A DNA stretch of 10,056 nucleotides, from the NCBI GenBank assembly GCA_004296815.1, contig SCVT01000423.1, positions 1 through 10,056 on the forward strand. Reading direction: 5' to 3'. The stretch comes from Reyranella sp. GTDB lineage: Bacteria; Pseudomonadota; Alphaproteobacteria; Reyranellales; Reyranellaceae. Of this stretch, positions 1-5,628 are shown piece after piece. A program made the translations under genes and the position numbers. Under the pieces are notes generated by a model that was not told where the DNA came from, did no database searches, and saw nothing but the letters and a program-made list of their open reading frames with translations. How positions within the stretch are numbered: the first letter of the stretch is position 1; every line of letters starts with the position of its first letter.

Positions 1-120
1 CCACGCTGGCTCGACGCCATCTTCTCTTCCGCGCTCGCCGTAGAGCGGGCCGTGATCGCGGCGGGCATCAGCCTGCCGTTCGGCGGTTCCCTCCTGGTCG
101 TGGCGGCCCGGAATGAGTGA
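1..120 (+). CDS. C-terminal end of a probable SAM-dependent methyltransferase (partial)
   Basis: Reading frame 1 is open from the first base to a TGA at 118-120 and gives 39 residues. It includes a run reading ERAVIAAGISLPFGGSLLVV, followed by AARNE and the stop. A helix followed by LPFGxSLLVVAR resembles the last strand of class I SAM-dependent methyltransferases that sit next to family 2 glycosyltransferases; this is recognition of a short tail, so the family call is tentative. Its stop overlaps the next gene's ATG in the string ATGAGTGA (113-120), so the two genes are very probably translationally coupled. Frame 3 also ends here, at 114-116, but its translation is an arginine-rich shadow. 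The catalytic part lies outside the window. Confidence 0.5.
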   Translation, partial: PRWLDAIFSSALAVERAVIAAGISLPFGGSLLVVAARNE

Positions 121-1144
121 CGCCAAGCCGCCGACGCCGGCGCTCTCTGTCGTCGTGCCGGTCTACAATGGTGCGGCGACGGTCGGCGAGCTGGTGCGCG
201 CGCTCCGGGCGCTGGAGATCGAGGGCGGGCTCGAGATCGTACTCGCCGTCGACGGCAGTCCCGACAACAGCCTCGACGTCTGCAAGAAGCTTGCCGCCGA
301 GCCCGGAGCGCCGGTGATCGTGCTGAGCCTCAGCCGCAATTTCGGCGAGCACAACGCAGTGATGGCGGGCCTGTCGCGGGCGCGTGGCGACTTCGCCATC
401 ACCATGGACGACGACCTGCAGAATCCACCGGAGGAAGTGCGTCGCCTGTTCGAGCATGCACGCGACGGCAAGTACGACGCGGTGTACACCTATTACGAAG
501 ACAAGAAGCACGAGGCGTGGCGCAATCTCGGCAGCCGCTTCACCAACTGGTGCGCCGACCGCCTGATCGACAAGCCGCCCGGCCTCTATCTCTCGAGCTT
601 CCGCTGCATCTCCGCCTTCGTGCGCGAGCGCATCACGGCGAGCTACGAGGGGCCGTACCCTTATGTCGACGGTCTGGTCTTCCAGGTGACGCAGAATGTT
701 GGCCGGCTGCAGGTCTCCCATCTGCCGCGCGCGGAAGGCCGCTCGAACTACACGCTGCGCCGCCTGATCCGGCTGTGGCTGGCGATGTTCCTCAACTTCT
801 CGGTGATGCCGCTCCGCCTCGCGACCCTGCTGGGGCTTGGCTTCGGCGCACTCGGCGCGCTCGCGGCGGCGATCACCATCGTCGAGGCGATCATTTCCGA
901 CAAGCCGCCGCAAGGCTGGGCGTCGCTGATGGTCGCGGTCCTGGTGCTGGCGGGCGTGCAGCTCGTGGTGCTGGGCATGATCGGCGAGTATGTCGGTCGC
1001 ATGTTCCTGGCGGTGAACCGTAAGCCGCAGTATCTGGTGCGGGAGGTCTTCCGTCGCGGCGCGAACGGTCTGGACGTCGAGCGGCCCAAGGTCGATACAC
1101 GCGCCGCAGGCCAGCCGCACCGCGAACCTGTACCGGGAGACTAA
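113..1144 (+). CDS. Family 2 glycosyltransferase, ArnC/GtrB/DPM1-like, membrane-anchored
   Basis: The 343-residue product is predicted to transfer a sugar from a nucleotide donor to a polyprenyl phosphate at the cytoplasmic face of the inner membrane. A GT-A domain fills about residues 10-230: the N-terminal strand with SVVVPVYNG (12-20), DGSPDNS (47-53), SRNFGEHNAV (74-83) and the metal/nucleotide-binding acidic triplet D99-D101 in MDDDLQNP. A basic RSNYTLRRL stretch (210-218) precedes two transmembrane segments at about 234-258 and 270-290, ending in GEYVGR (291-296), which is typical of GtrB/ArnC-like enzymes. The length fits that family. The ATG overlaps the upstream stop by 8 bases, and an ArnE-like SMR gene begins 18 bases downstream, which supports a role in making a lipid-linked sugar for export. 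The sugar and acceptor cannot be read from the sequence. Confidence 0.93.
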   Translation: MSDAKPPTPALSVVVPVYNGAATVGELVRALRALEIEGGLEIVLAVDGSPDNSLDVCKKLAAEPGAPVIVLSLSRNFGEHNAVMAGLSRARGDFAITMDDDLQNPPEEVRRLFEHARDGKYDAVYTYYEDKKHEAWRNLGSRFTNWCADRLIDKPPGLYLSSFRCISAFVRERITASYEGPYPYVDGLVFQVTQNVGRLQVSHLPRAEGRSNYTLRRLIRLWLAMFLNFSVMPLRLATLLGLGFGALGALAAAITIVEAIISDKPPQGWASLMVAVLVLAGVQLVVLGMIGEYVGRMFLAVNRKPQYLVREVFRRGANGLDVERPKVDTRAAGQPHREPVPGD

Positions 1145-1162
1145 GCTGAAGGGGGCGAGGAG

Positions 1163-1495
1163 ATGACGTTCTACTACGTGATGCTGGGCATCGGCATCCT
1201 CGCGGGCATCGGTGGCCAGGTGTTGCTGAAGACCGGCGCCGACGCGCCCGACTTCTTCAGCCAGCTGATGCGGCCGTCGACCATCGCGGGCCTCGCGCTC
1301 TACGGTTCGGCGGCCTTCCTCTACATCATCGCGCTGCGGAAGATCCCGGTCTCGGTCGCCTTTCCCAGCGTGTCGCTCTCCTATGCGATCGTTGCAGTGC
1401 TCGGCCACTTCCTTTTCGGCGAGCCGTTCGGCATCAAGCAGATCGGCGGCCTCGCCTTGATCGTGGGCGGCGTCGTTCTCATCAACCAGAGCTGA
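1163..1495 (+). CDS. Small multidrug resistance-fold membrane protein, ArnE-like flippase subunit
   Basis: This 110-residue protein has four hydrophobic helices at about 3-22, 40-58, 65-85 and 91-108, the size and layout of the SMR/ArnE group. The glutamate essential for drug export in EmrE (Glu14) aligns with Gly15 here. The first helix continues as GGQVLLK (17-23), like the AGQxxxK region of ArnE, and Glu87 after helix 3 is kept. This favours a lipid-linked sugar flippase role, in the manner of ArnE/ArnF for undecaprenyl-phosphate-aminoarabinose, over drug efflux. The glycosyltransferase upstream is its natural partner. AAGGGGG (1149-1155) lies 7 bases before the ATG. Only one such gene is seen, so it would act as a homodimer or with a partner encoded elsewhere. 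A general EamA-type small transporter is the alternative. Confidence 0.85.
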   Translation: MTFYYVMLGIGILAGIGGQVLLKTGADAPDFFSQLMRPSTIAGLALYGSAAFLYIIALRKIPVSVAFPSVSLSYAIVAVLGHFLFGEPFGIKQIGGLALIVGGVVLINQS

Positions 1496-1505
1496 GGGAC
1501 GGCCC

Positions 1506-2369
1506 GTGGACTACGAGCAGATCAAGTACGAGACCAAGGACAACATCCTCACCATCACGCTGAACCGGCCGGACAAGCTCAACGCCTTCACCGGCAAGAT
1601 GCTGTCGGAGCTGCTCGACGCGATGGATCGCGCCGACCGCGACGACGACGTGCGCGCGATCGTGTTCACCGGCGCTGGCCGCGGCTTCTGCGCCGGTGCC
1701 GATCTCTCCGGCGGCGCCAACACTTTCAACGCCGAGAATCGCGGGCCGGTCGATCCCGGTCTCGACGGCCATCGCGACGGCGGCGGGCTGTTCACGCTGC
1801 GCGCCTACGAATCGCTGAAGCCCACCATCGCCGCCTGCAACGGGCCGGCGGTCGGCGTCGGCATCACCATGCAGCTCGCGATGGATATTCGGCTCGCCTC
1901 CGAGGCGGCGCGCTACGGCTTCGTGTTCACGCGTCGTGCCATCGTGATGGAAGCCTGCTCGAGCTGGTTTCTGCCGCGTCTCGTTGGGCCGCAGCAGGCG
2001 CTCGAATGGGTCATGACCGGCCGCGTGTTCGATGCCCAGGAGGCGCTGAACGGTCGCCTTGTGCGCTCGATCCACAAGCCCGACGCGCTGCTGCCCGCGG
2101 CCTATGCGCTGGCCCGCGAGATCGTGGACAACACCGCGCCGGTCTCGGTCGCGCTCAACCGGCACATGATCTGGAAGATGCTGGGCGCCGACCATCCCAT
2201 GGAGGCGCACAAGGTCGACTCCAAGGGCATCTACGCCCGCGGCAAGTCGGCCGACGTGAAGGAGGGCGTGGTCGCCTTCCTCGAGAAGCGACCGGCGAAG
2301 TTCCCCATGAAGGTGAGCGACGGCATGCCGTCCTACTTCCCGTGGTGGAAGGAACGGACCTTCAAGTAG
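1506..2369 (+). CDS. Crotonase-family enoyl-CoA hydratase/isomerase (copy A)
   Basis: The 287-residue protein has a crotonase fold acting on acyl-CoA thioesters. The CoA-binding start ITLNRPDKLNAF (17-28) and the first oxyanion-hole segment TGAGRGFCAGAD (55-66) are plain; NGPAVGVGI (112-120) supplies the second oxyanion segment. Against rat enoyl-CoA hydratase, Glu144 falls on Thr121 and Glu164 on Phe141, so neither catalytic glutamate is present. Glu149 lies eight residues after the Glu164 position, where dienoyl-CoA isomerase has its catalytic aspartate. Double-bond isomerisation or another reaction is therefore more likely than simple hydration. The GTG start is preceded by GAGGGA (1494-1499), which overlaps the stop of the SMR gene, indicating coupling in one transcript. 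It is a paralogue of the convergent gene at 2373-3194. The substrate is unknown. Confidence 0.92.
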   Translation: MDYEQIKYETKDNILTITLNRPDKLNAFTGKMLSELLDAMDRADRDDDVRAIVFTGAGRGFCAGADLSGGANTFNAENRGPVDPGLDGHRDGGGLFTLRAYESLKPTIAACNGPAVGVGITMQLAMDIRLASEAARYGFVFTRRAIVMEACSSWFLPRLVGPQQALEWVMTGRVFDAQEALNGRLVRSIHKPDALLPAAYALAREIVDNTAPVSVALNRHMIWKMLGADHPMEAHKVDSKGIYARGKSADVKEGVVAFLEKRPAKFPMKVSDGMPSYFPWWKERTFK

Positions 2370-2372
2370 GCC

Positions 2373-3194
2373 TCAACGGCCGGTGAACCGCGCCGCGCGC
2401 TTCTCGAGAAAGTGTGCGACGCCTTCCTTGAAGTCCGAGGTCTGGAACGAGAGGTCCATCTCGTGGTTCGCCTGGGTCGTGGCCTCGGCGAGGGTCTGGA
2501 ACTCGGCCTCCCAGAGCTGGCGCTTCATGACGGCGACCGAGCGCGGTGAGACGGTGTTGGCGAGCAGGATGGCGTAGGCGCGCGTCTCGGCCAGCAGCTT
2601 GTCGTCGGCGATGACGCGGTTAACCAGGCCCATGGCCAGTGCCTCGGGCGCGCGGAACTTGCGGGCGGAGCAGAGCAGGTCGAGCGCCGTCGGCAGGCCG
2701 ACCAGTCGCGGCAACAGCCAGCTGATCCCGTGCTCGGCGATCAGGCCGCGCTGGGCGAAGGCCGTCGTGAAGGCCGCGGACTCGCCCGCGAAGCGCAGGT
2801 CGGCGTAGAGCGGGATCACCATGCCGAGACCGGCCGCGGGGCCGTTGATGGCGGCGATGATGAACTTCGGGATGGCCGGGAAGTAGGAGTAGTTCATCTT
2901 GAACTCGGCCAGCGTGCTGCCGCCCGGCAGGCCGTCCTGCGCCTTGCTCGACCGGTCGGTCGAGGCGCCGGCGCCGATCGCCTGCAGGCCACCCATATCG
3001 GCGCCGGCGCAGAAGCCGCGACCCGCGCCGGTCAGGATGATCGCCCGGACCTCGGAGTCCGCGCCGGCCTTGTGCATGGCGTCCTTGAGGTCGAGGTGCA
3101 TCTGGCGCGTCCAGGCATTGAGCTTCTCCGGACGGTTGAGCGTGATCGTGCAGATGCGGTCCGCGACGTCGTAAAGGACGGTTTCATAGGCCAT
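2373..3194 (-). CDS. Crotonase-family enoyl-CoA hydratase/isomerase (copy B)
   Basis: This 273-residue crotonase is close to copy A: about 42 of the first 70 residues are identical by hand alignment, including ITLNRPxKLNA and TGAGRGFCAGAD (55-66). The oxyanion segment is NGPAAGLGM (117-125). The rat hydratase glutamates fall on Val126 and Phe146, so both are missing, while Glu154 occupies the isomerase-type position, in QRGLIAEHGISWLLPRLVG. The C-terminal helix with FKEGVAHFLEKR is typical of the family. The start ATG has GAGGAGA (complement of 3202-3208) seven bases upstream. It is transcribed away from the MaoC-type gene across a 229-base intergenic region, so it probably has its own promoter there. 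Its stop lies three bases from that of copy A. The substrate is not identifiable; fatty-acid or cyclic-acid degradation is plausible. Confidence 0.92.
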   Translation of the reverse strand: MAYETVLYDVADRICTITLNRPEKLNAWTRQMHLDLKDAMHKAGADSEVRAIILTGAGRGFCAGADMGGLQAIGAGASTDRSSKAQDGLPGGSTLAEFKMNYSYFPAIPKFIIAAINGPAAGLGMVIPLYADLRFAGESAAFTTAFAQRGLIAEHGISWLLPRLVGLPTALDLLCSARKFRAPEALAMGLVNRVIADDKLLAETRAYAILLANTVSPRSVAVMKRQLWEAEFQTLAEATTQANHEMDLSFQTSDFKEGVAHFLEKRAARFTGR

Positions 3195-3213
3195 CTGGAG
3201 GTCTCCTCATGTG

Positions 3214-3232
3214 CATTCTTGTGGCTGGAATG
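3214..3232. promoter_or_regulatory. Inverted repeat CATTC-N9-GAATG upstream of crotonase B
   Basis: A perfect 5-base inverted repeat with a 9-base spacer spans 19 bases and lies 20-38 bases upstream of the crotonase B start, where a repressor site could cover the promoter or leader. Spacing and size suit a dimeric regulator, but arms this short occur often by chance. No clear -35/-10 pair could be set beside it. Confidence 0.2.
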
Positions 3233-3244
3233 ATAGGGCGGTGG

Positions 3245-3284
3245 CGATACAAATGGGACCCAATCACTACAAATGGCACCCGAT
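3245..3284. repeat. Two tandem 20-base direct repeats in the divergent intergenic region
   Basis: The unit CGATACAAATGGGACCCAAT (3245-3264) is followed directly by CACTACAAATGGCACCCGAT (3265-3284). Sixteen of 20 positions match, including the core ACAAATGG-N-ACCC. The copies are exactly 20 bases apart, close to two helical turns, and lie 50-90 bases upstream of crotonase B and 140-180 bases upstream of the MaoC-type gene. They could bind a regulator in tandem, or be a remnant of a transposon end with repeated transposase sites, as in IS21-type elements. No transposase is present. The repeat is seen directly; its role is inference. Confidence 0.7.
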
Positions 3285-3423
3285 TGGAGGCGGGGAACGG
3301 GACCTGTTGGACTAGGATCGCTTCGCGGACGGGGGACTGTCAGGGGTGACGGGAAGGGTCCGCAGACAAACGTTTTCATGGTATCTTGCAGCTACAAAGC
3401 AATGAACATTGCCGAGGTAGGAA

Positions 3424-3891
3424 ATGGCTAAACGCGAGTTCGCCCACCCGAACGAGATGCACAAATACGTGGGCCAGGAAATTGGGGTCAGCGACTGGGT
3501 CGAGATATCCCAGGACAGGATCAATCTCTTCGCCGATGCAACCGGCGACCATCAGTGGATCCATGTGGATGTCGAGCGGGCCAAGAAGGACATGCCGGGC
3601 GGCAAGACCATCGCCCACGGCTTCCTGACGCTGTCCCTGATCCCGATGCTCAACCACCAGATCTCGCACATCAACAACGTGCGCAACGGCATCAACTACG
3701 GCTGCAACAAGGTGCGCTTCACCAGCCCGGTCCCGGCCGGCGCCAAGGTCCGAGCCCGTGCGAAGCTGATCGCCGCCGATCCCATGGACAAGGGCGGCGT
3801 GCGGCTGACCAACCAGATCACGATCGAGATCGAAGGACAGGAGCGCCCGGCCTGCGTGGCCGAGACCATGTCCATCGTCTACGGCACCTGA
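3424..3891 (+). CDS. MaoC/NodN-type hotdog-fold (R)-specific enoyl-CoA hydratase
   Basis: This 155-residue single hotdog-domain protein should reversibly hydrate trans-2-enoyl thioesters to (R)-3-hydroxyacyl thioesters in the cytoplasm. The signature FADATGDHQWIHVD (36-49) holds the catalytic pair Asp42 and His47 at the same five-residue spacing as Asp31/His36 of Aeromonas PhaJ. It is followed by KTIAHGFLTLSL (61-72), the active-site helix segment. The wording matches the NodN/HtdZ (Rv0130) branch rather than PhaJ itself, and the length is normal for it. GAGG (3414-3417) sits 6 bases before the ATG. The gene is divergent from crotonase B, and the ChaC-type gene follows 10 bases after its stop. 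A role in fatty acyl-CoA metabolism with the crotonases is plausible; the acyl chain preference is unknown. Confidence 0.92.
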   Translation: MAKREFAHPNEMHKYVGQEIGVSDWVEISQDRINLFADATGDHQWIHVDVERAKKDMPGGKTIAHGFLTLSLIPMLNHQISHINNVRNGINYGCNKVRFTSPVPAGAKVRARAKLIAADPMDKGGVRLTNQITIEIEGQERPACVAETMSIVYGT

Positions 3892-3901
3892 GGGCTGTTC
3901 G

Positions 3902-4618
3902 TTGCTCACACGTGAAGAACTGAGCTCAGAGCGCATCGACCAGATCGTGGCCGACGCGCGGGCTGCCGGTTACCACTTCTTCCTGTCGTCGGCGGAACGC
4001 GAGGCCAGCCTCAAGGAGGCGCTCGCGGGCTACCAGCCGGGCGAGGATGTCTGGGTGTTCGCCTATGGCTCGCTGATGTGGAACCCGGCGTTTGAGTTCG
4101 CCGACCAGCAGCCCTGCAAGGTCGACGGCTGGCGCCGCTCCTTCTGCTTCTGGACGCCGCTCGGCCGCGGCACGCCCGAGCTACCCGGCCTGATGCTGGC
4201 GCTCGAGGGCGGCGGCGAGTGCGAGGGCATCGCCTACCGGCTGGCCCCGAACCAGGTGCACAGCGAACTCGGCATCCTATGGAACCGCGAGATGCTGTCC
4301 GGCGTCTACAAGGCCAAGTGGGTCCAGACCAAGCTGCGCGACGGGCGCACCGTGACGGCCGTGACCTTCGTGGTCGACACGGCCCATTGCCAGTATTGTG
4401 GCGACCTGCCGATCGAGAAGACGGCCCATCACATCGCCTTCGCCGAGGGCCGCCGCGGCGCCTGCCGCGACTACCTCGCCAACACCGCCGCGCATGCCCG
4501 TGCTCTCGGCATCCACGATCCCTACATCGAGGAGCTGGTGACGCGCGTCGGCGACCTGCGCGGCGAGCGCGTGCTGCCGTCGGTGCCGCCCAACGTGGAG
4601 ATGGCCGGCGAGGCCTAG
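3902..4618 (+). CDS. ChaC-type gamma-glutamylcyclotransferase
   Basis: The 238-residue protein is predicted to cleave glutathione or another gamma-glutamyl compound to 5-oxoproline. The substrate-binding loop VFAYGSLMWNP (52-62) has the YGSL motif at 55-58. The probable catalytic glutamate is Glu130 in WNREMLSGVY, matching the REx position of ChaC proteins. The C-terminal GRRGACRDYLANTAAHARALGI region is family-typical. An uncommon-looking Cys163-x-x-Cys166 lies in the middle. The start is TTG, supported by GAGGG (3890-3894) seven bases upstream; the next in-frame candidate is a GTG at 3947, but that would drop a plausible N-terminal helix. It lies ten bases after the MaoC-type gene, so the two are probably co-transcribed. 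A gene label such as chaC would imply proven glutathione specificity, so none is given. Confidence 0.88.
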   Translation: MLTREELSSERIDQIVADARAAGYHFFLSSAEREASLKEALAGYQPGEDVWVFAYGSLMWNPAFEFADQQPCKVDGWRRSFCFWTPLGRGTPELPGLMLALEGGGECEGIAYRLAPNQVHSELGILWNREMLSGVYKAKWVQTKLRDGRTVTAVTFVVDTAHCQYCGDLPIEKTAHHIAFAEGRRGACRDYLANTAAHARALGIHDPYIEELVTRVGDLRGERVLPSVPPNVEMAGEA

Positions 4619-4632
4619 GCTCCGGCCTCGCC
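4607..4632. terminator. Perfect 9-bp hairpin over the stop codon of the ChaC-type gene
   Basis: GGCGAGGCC (4607-4615) and GGCCTCGCC (4624-4632) are exact reverse complements with an 8-base loop that contains the end of the stop codon. No T-run follows on the plus strand, so it is not a textbook intrinsic terminator. It could protect the 3' end of the message or weaken read-through into the transporter gene. A second hairpin follows 12 bases later. Confidence 0.35.
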
Positions 4633-4643
4633 CTTCGGAAGCG

Positions 4644-4665
4644 GCCGCACCGGCGAAGGTGCGGC
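4644..4665. terminator. Perfect 8-bp GC-rich hairpin between the ChaC-type and transporter genes
   Basis: GCCGCACC (4644-4651) pairs exactly with GGTGCGGC (4658-4665) around the 6-base loop GGCGAA. It is the strongest terminator-like structure in the window by stem quality, but only ATT follows, so a T-tract is missing. It lies 28 bases before the GTG of the EamA gene and may end the upstream transcript or sit in its leader. Confidence 0.4.
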
Positions 4666-4693
4666 ATTGCAGGGCCTGTGACATAGTCGCGTC

Positions 4694-5620
4694 GTGTCCG
4701 CCCTCGTCGCCCGCTGGCTCGCGCTGCCGCCCAATCTGCGCGGCATTCTCTGGGTAGCGCTGTCGGGCGTGCTGTTTGCGCTGCTCAATGTCTTCACGCT
4801 GATCCCCGCGCAGCACCTCAATCCCTACGTGATGGCGTTCCTGCGCTACTTCTTCGGCGCGCTGTTCCTCATTCCCATCGTCATGCAGCTCGGCCTCTAC
4901 AGGTCGCTGCACACCAACCGGCTCGGGCTGCACATCTCGCGCGGCGCCATCCACACGGCCGGCATGATGCTGTGGTTCGTGGCGCTGCCGCTCACCACCC
5001 TGGCCGAGATCACGGCCCTGGGCTTCACCGGCCCGATCTTCGTCACCATCGGCGCCGCCCTGTTCCTCGGCGAGGATGTGCGGCTCAGGCGCTGGATCGC
5101 CGTCATCGTGGGCTTCATCGGCGCCATGATCATCATCCGGCCGGGCTTCAGCGCGCTCCATCTCGGGGTGATCTGCATCCTGGTCTCGACCCCGATCTTC
5201 TCGGCCTCGAACCTGATGTCCAAGGCGCTGGCCAGCACCGACTCCGCCAACACGATCGTCATCTGGCAGAATATCGTGATCGTGATCTGCGCCCTGCCGT
5301 TCGCGATCTGGTTCTGGCAGACCCCCGGATGGGGCGACATCGTGTGGTTCCTGCTGGCGGGCCTCGCCGGCACTCTGGGCCACCTCTGCCAGCAGCGCGG
5401 CTACCAGCTCGCCGACATCACGTTGTTGCAGCCCATTGGCTTCCTGTCGCTGATCTACAACACGGTGCTGGGCTACCTGCTGTTCTTCCAGCAGCCCGAC
5501 GTGTGGACCTTCGTCGGGGCGGCGGTGATCTTCGGCAGCGCCATGTACATTTCCCACCGCGAGGCGGTGCGGCGGACGCAGATCAAGACGGCGGGGACGC
5601 AGGCCAATCCGGAGGCCTGA
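4694..5620 (+). CDS. EamA-domain (DMT superfamily) inner-membrane transporter
   Basis: The 308-residue protein has ten predicted transmembrane helices, at about 17-37, 45-65, 78-98, 103-123, 133-149, 157-176, 185-207, 215-232, 240-262 and 271-287. It forms the usual two EamA repeats (about 16-148 and 157-287). The first repeat ends helix 4 with LGED (125-128), the familiar acidic position of this fold. It probably moves a small metabolite across the inner membrane; the substrate cannot be told from sequence. The GTG start has no good Shine-Dalgarno sequence. A CATAGT hexamer at 4682-4687 would place a transcription start near 4694, so a leaderless message is possible but weakly supported. Two hairpins separate it from the ChaC-type gene. 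It converges on moaA with six bases between stops. Confidence 0.9.
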   Translation: MSALVARWLALPPNLRGILWVALSGVLFALLNVFTLIPAQHLNPYVMAFLRYFFGALFLIPIVMQLGLYRSLHTNRLGLHISRGAIHTAGMMLWFVALPLTTLAEITALGFTGPIFVTIGAALFLGEDVRLRRWIAVIVGFIGAMIIIRPGFSALHLGVICILVSTPIFSASNLMSKALASTDSANTIVIWQNIVIVICALPFAIWFWQTPGWGDIVWFLLAGLAGTLGHLCQQRGYQLADITLLQPIGFLSLIYNTVLGYLLFFQQPDVWTFVGAAVIFGSAMYISHREAVRRTQIKTAGTQANPEA

Positions 5621-5628
5621 AAAGGCCT
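5613..5628. terminator. Hairpin with GAAA tetraloop between convergent genes
   Basis: AGGCCT (5613-5618), GAAA and AGGCCT (5623-5628) form a 6-bp stem closed by a GNRA-type tetraloop on the plus strand. It overlaps the last codons and stop of the transporter and the stop of moaA, so one structure could serve both transcripts. There is no T-run on either side, so termination would be weak or Rho-assisted. Confidence 0.35.

Noticed and set aside
68..1408. 446-codon minus-strand open frame opposite the glycosyltransferase
   Set aside because: Its product is an Arg/His/Asp-rich, low-complexity sequence without domains. It mirrors a well-supported plus-strand gene, as expected for antisense frames in GC-rich DNA.
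1482..2210. 242-codon minus-strand frame opposite crotonase A
   Set aside because: Antisense shadow with no recognisable motif; the plus strand encodes a complete crotonase.
3325..3363. Inverted repeat GCGGAC ... GTCCGC upstream of the MaoC-type gene
   Set aside because: Six-base arms with a 27-base loop are expected by chance in GC-rich sequence.
3361..3423. Sigma-70-type promoter before the MaoC-type gene
   Set aside because: TATCTT near 3382 resembles a -10 box, but no -35 element stands 16-18 bases upstream. A promoter must exist in this region, but I cannot place it.
4277..5557. 426-codon minus-strand frame opposite the ChaC-type and transporter genes
   Set aside because: It spans two real genes and their intergenic hairpins, and the sequence is Asp/Glu/Arg/His-rich without domain structure.
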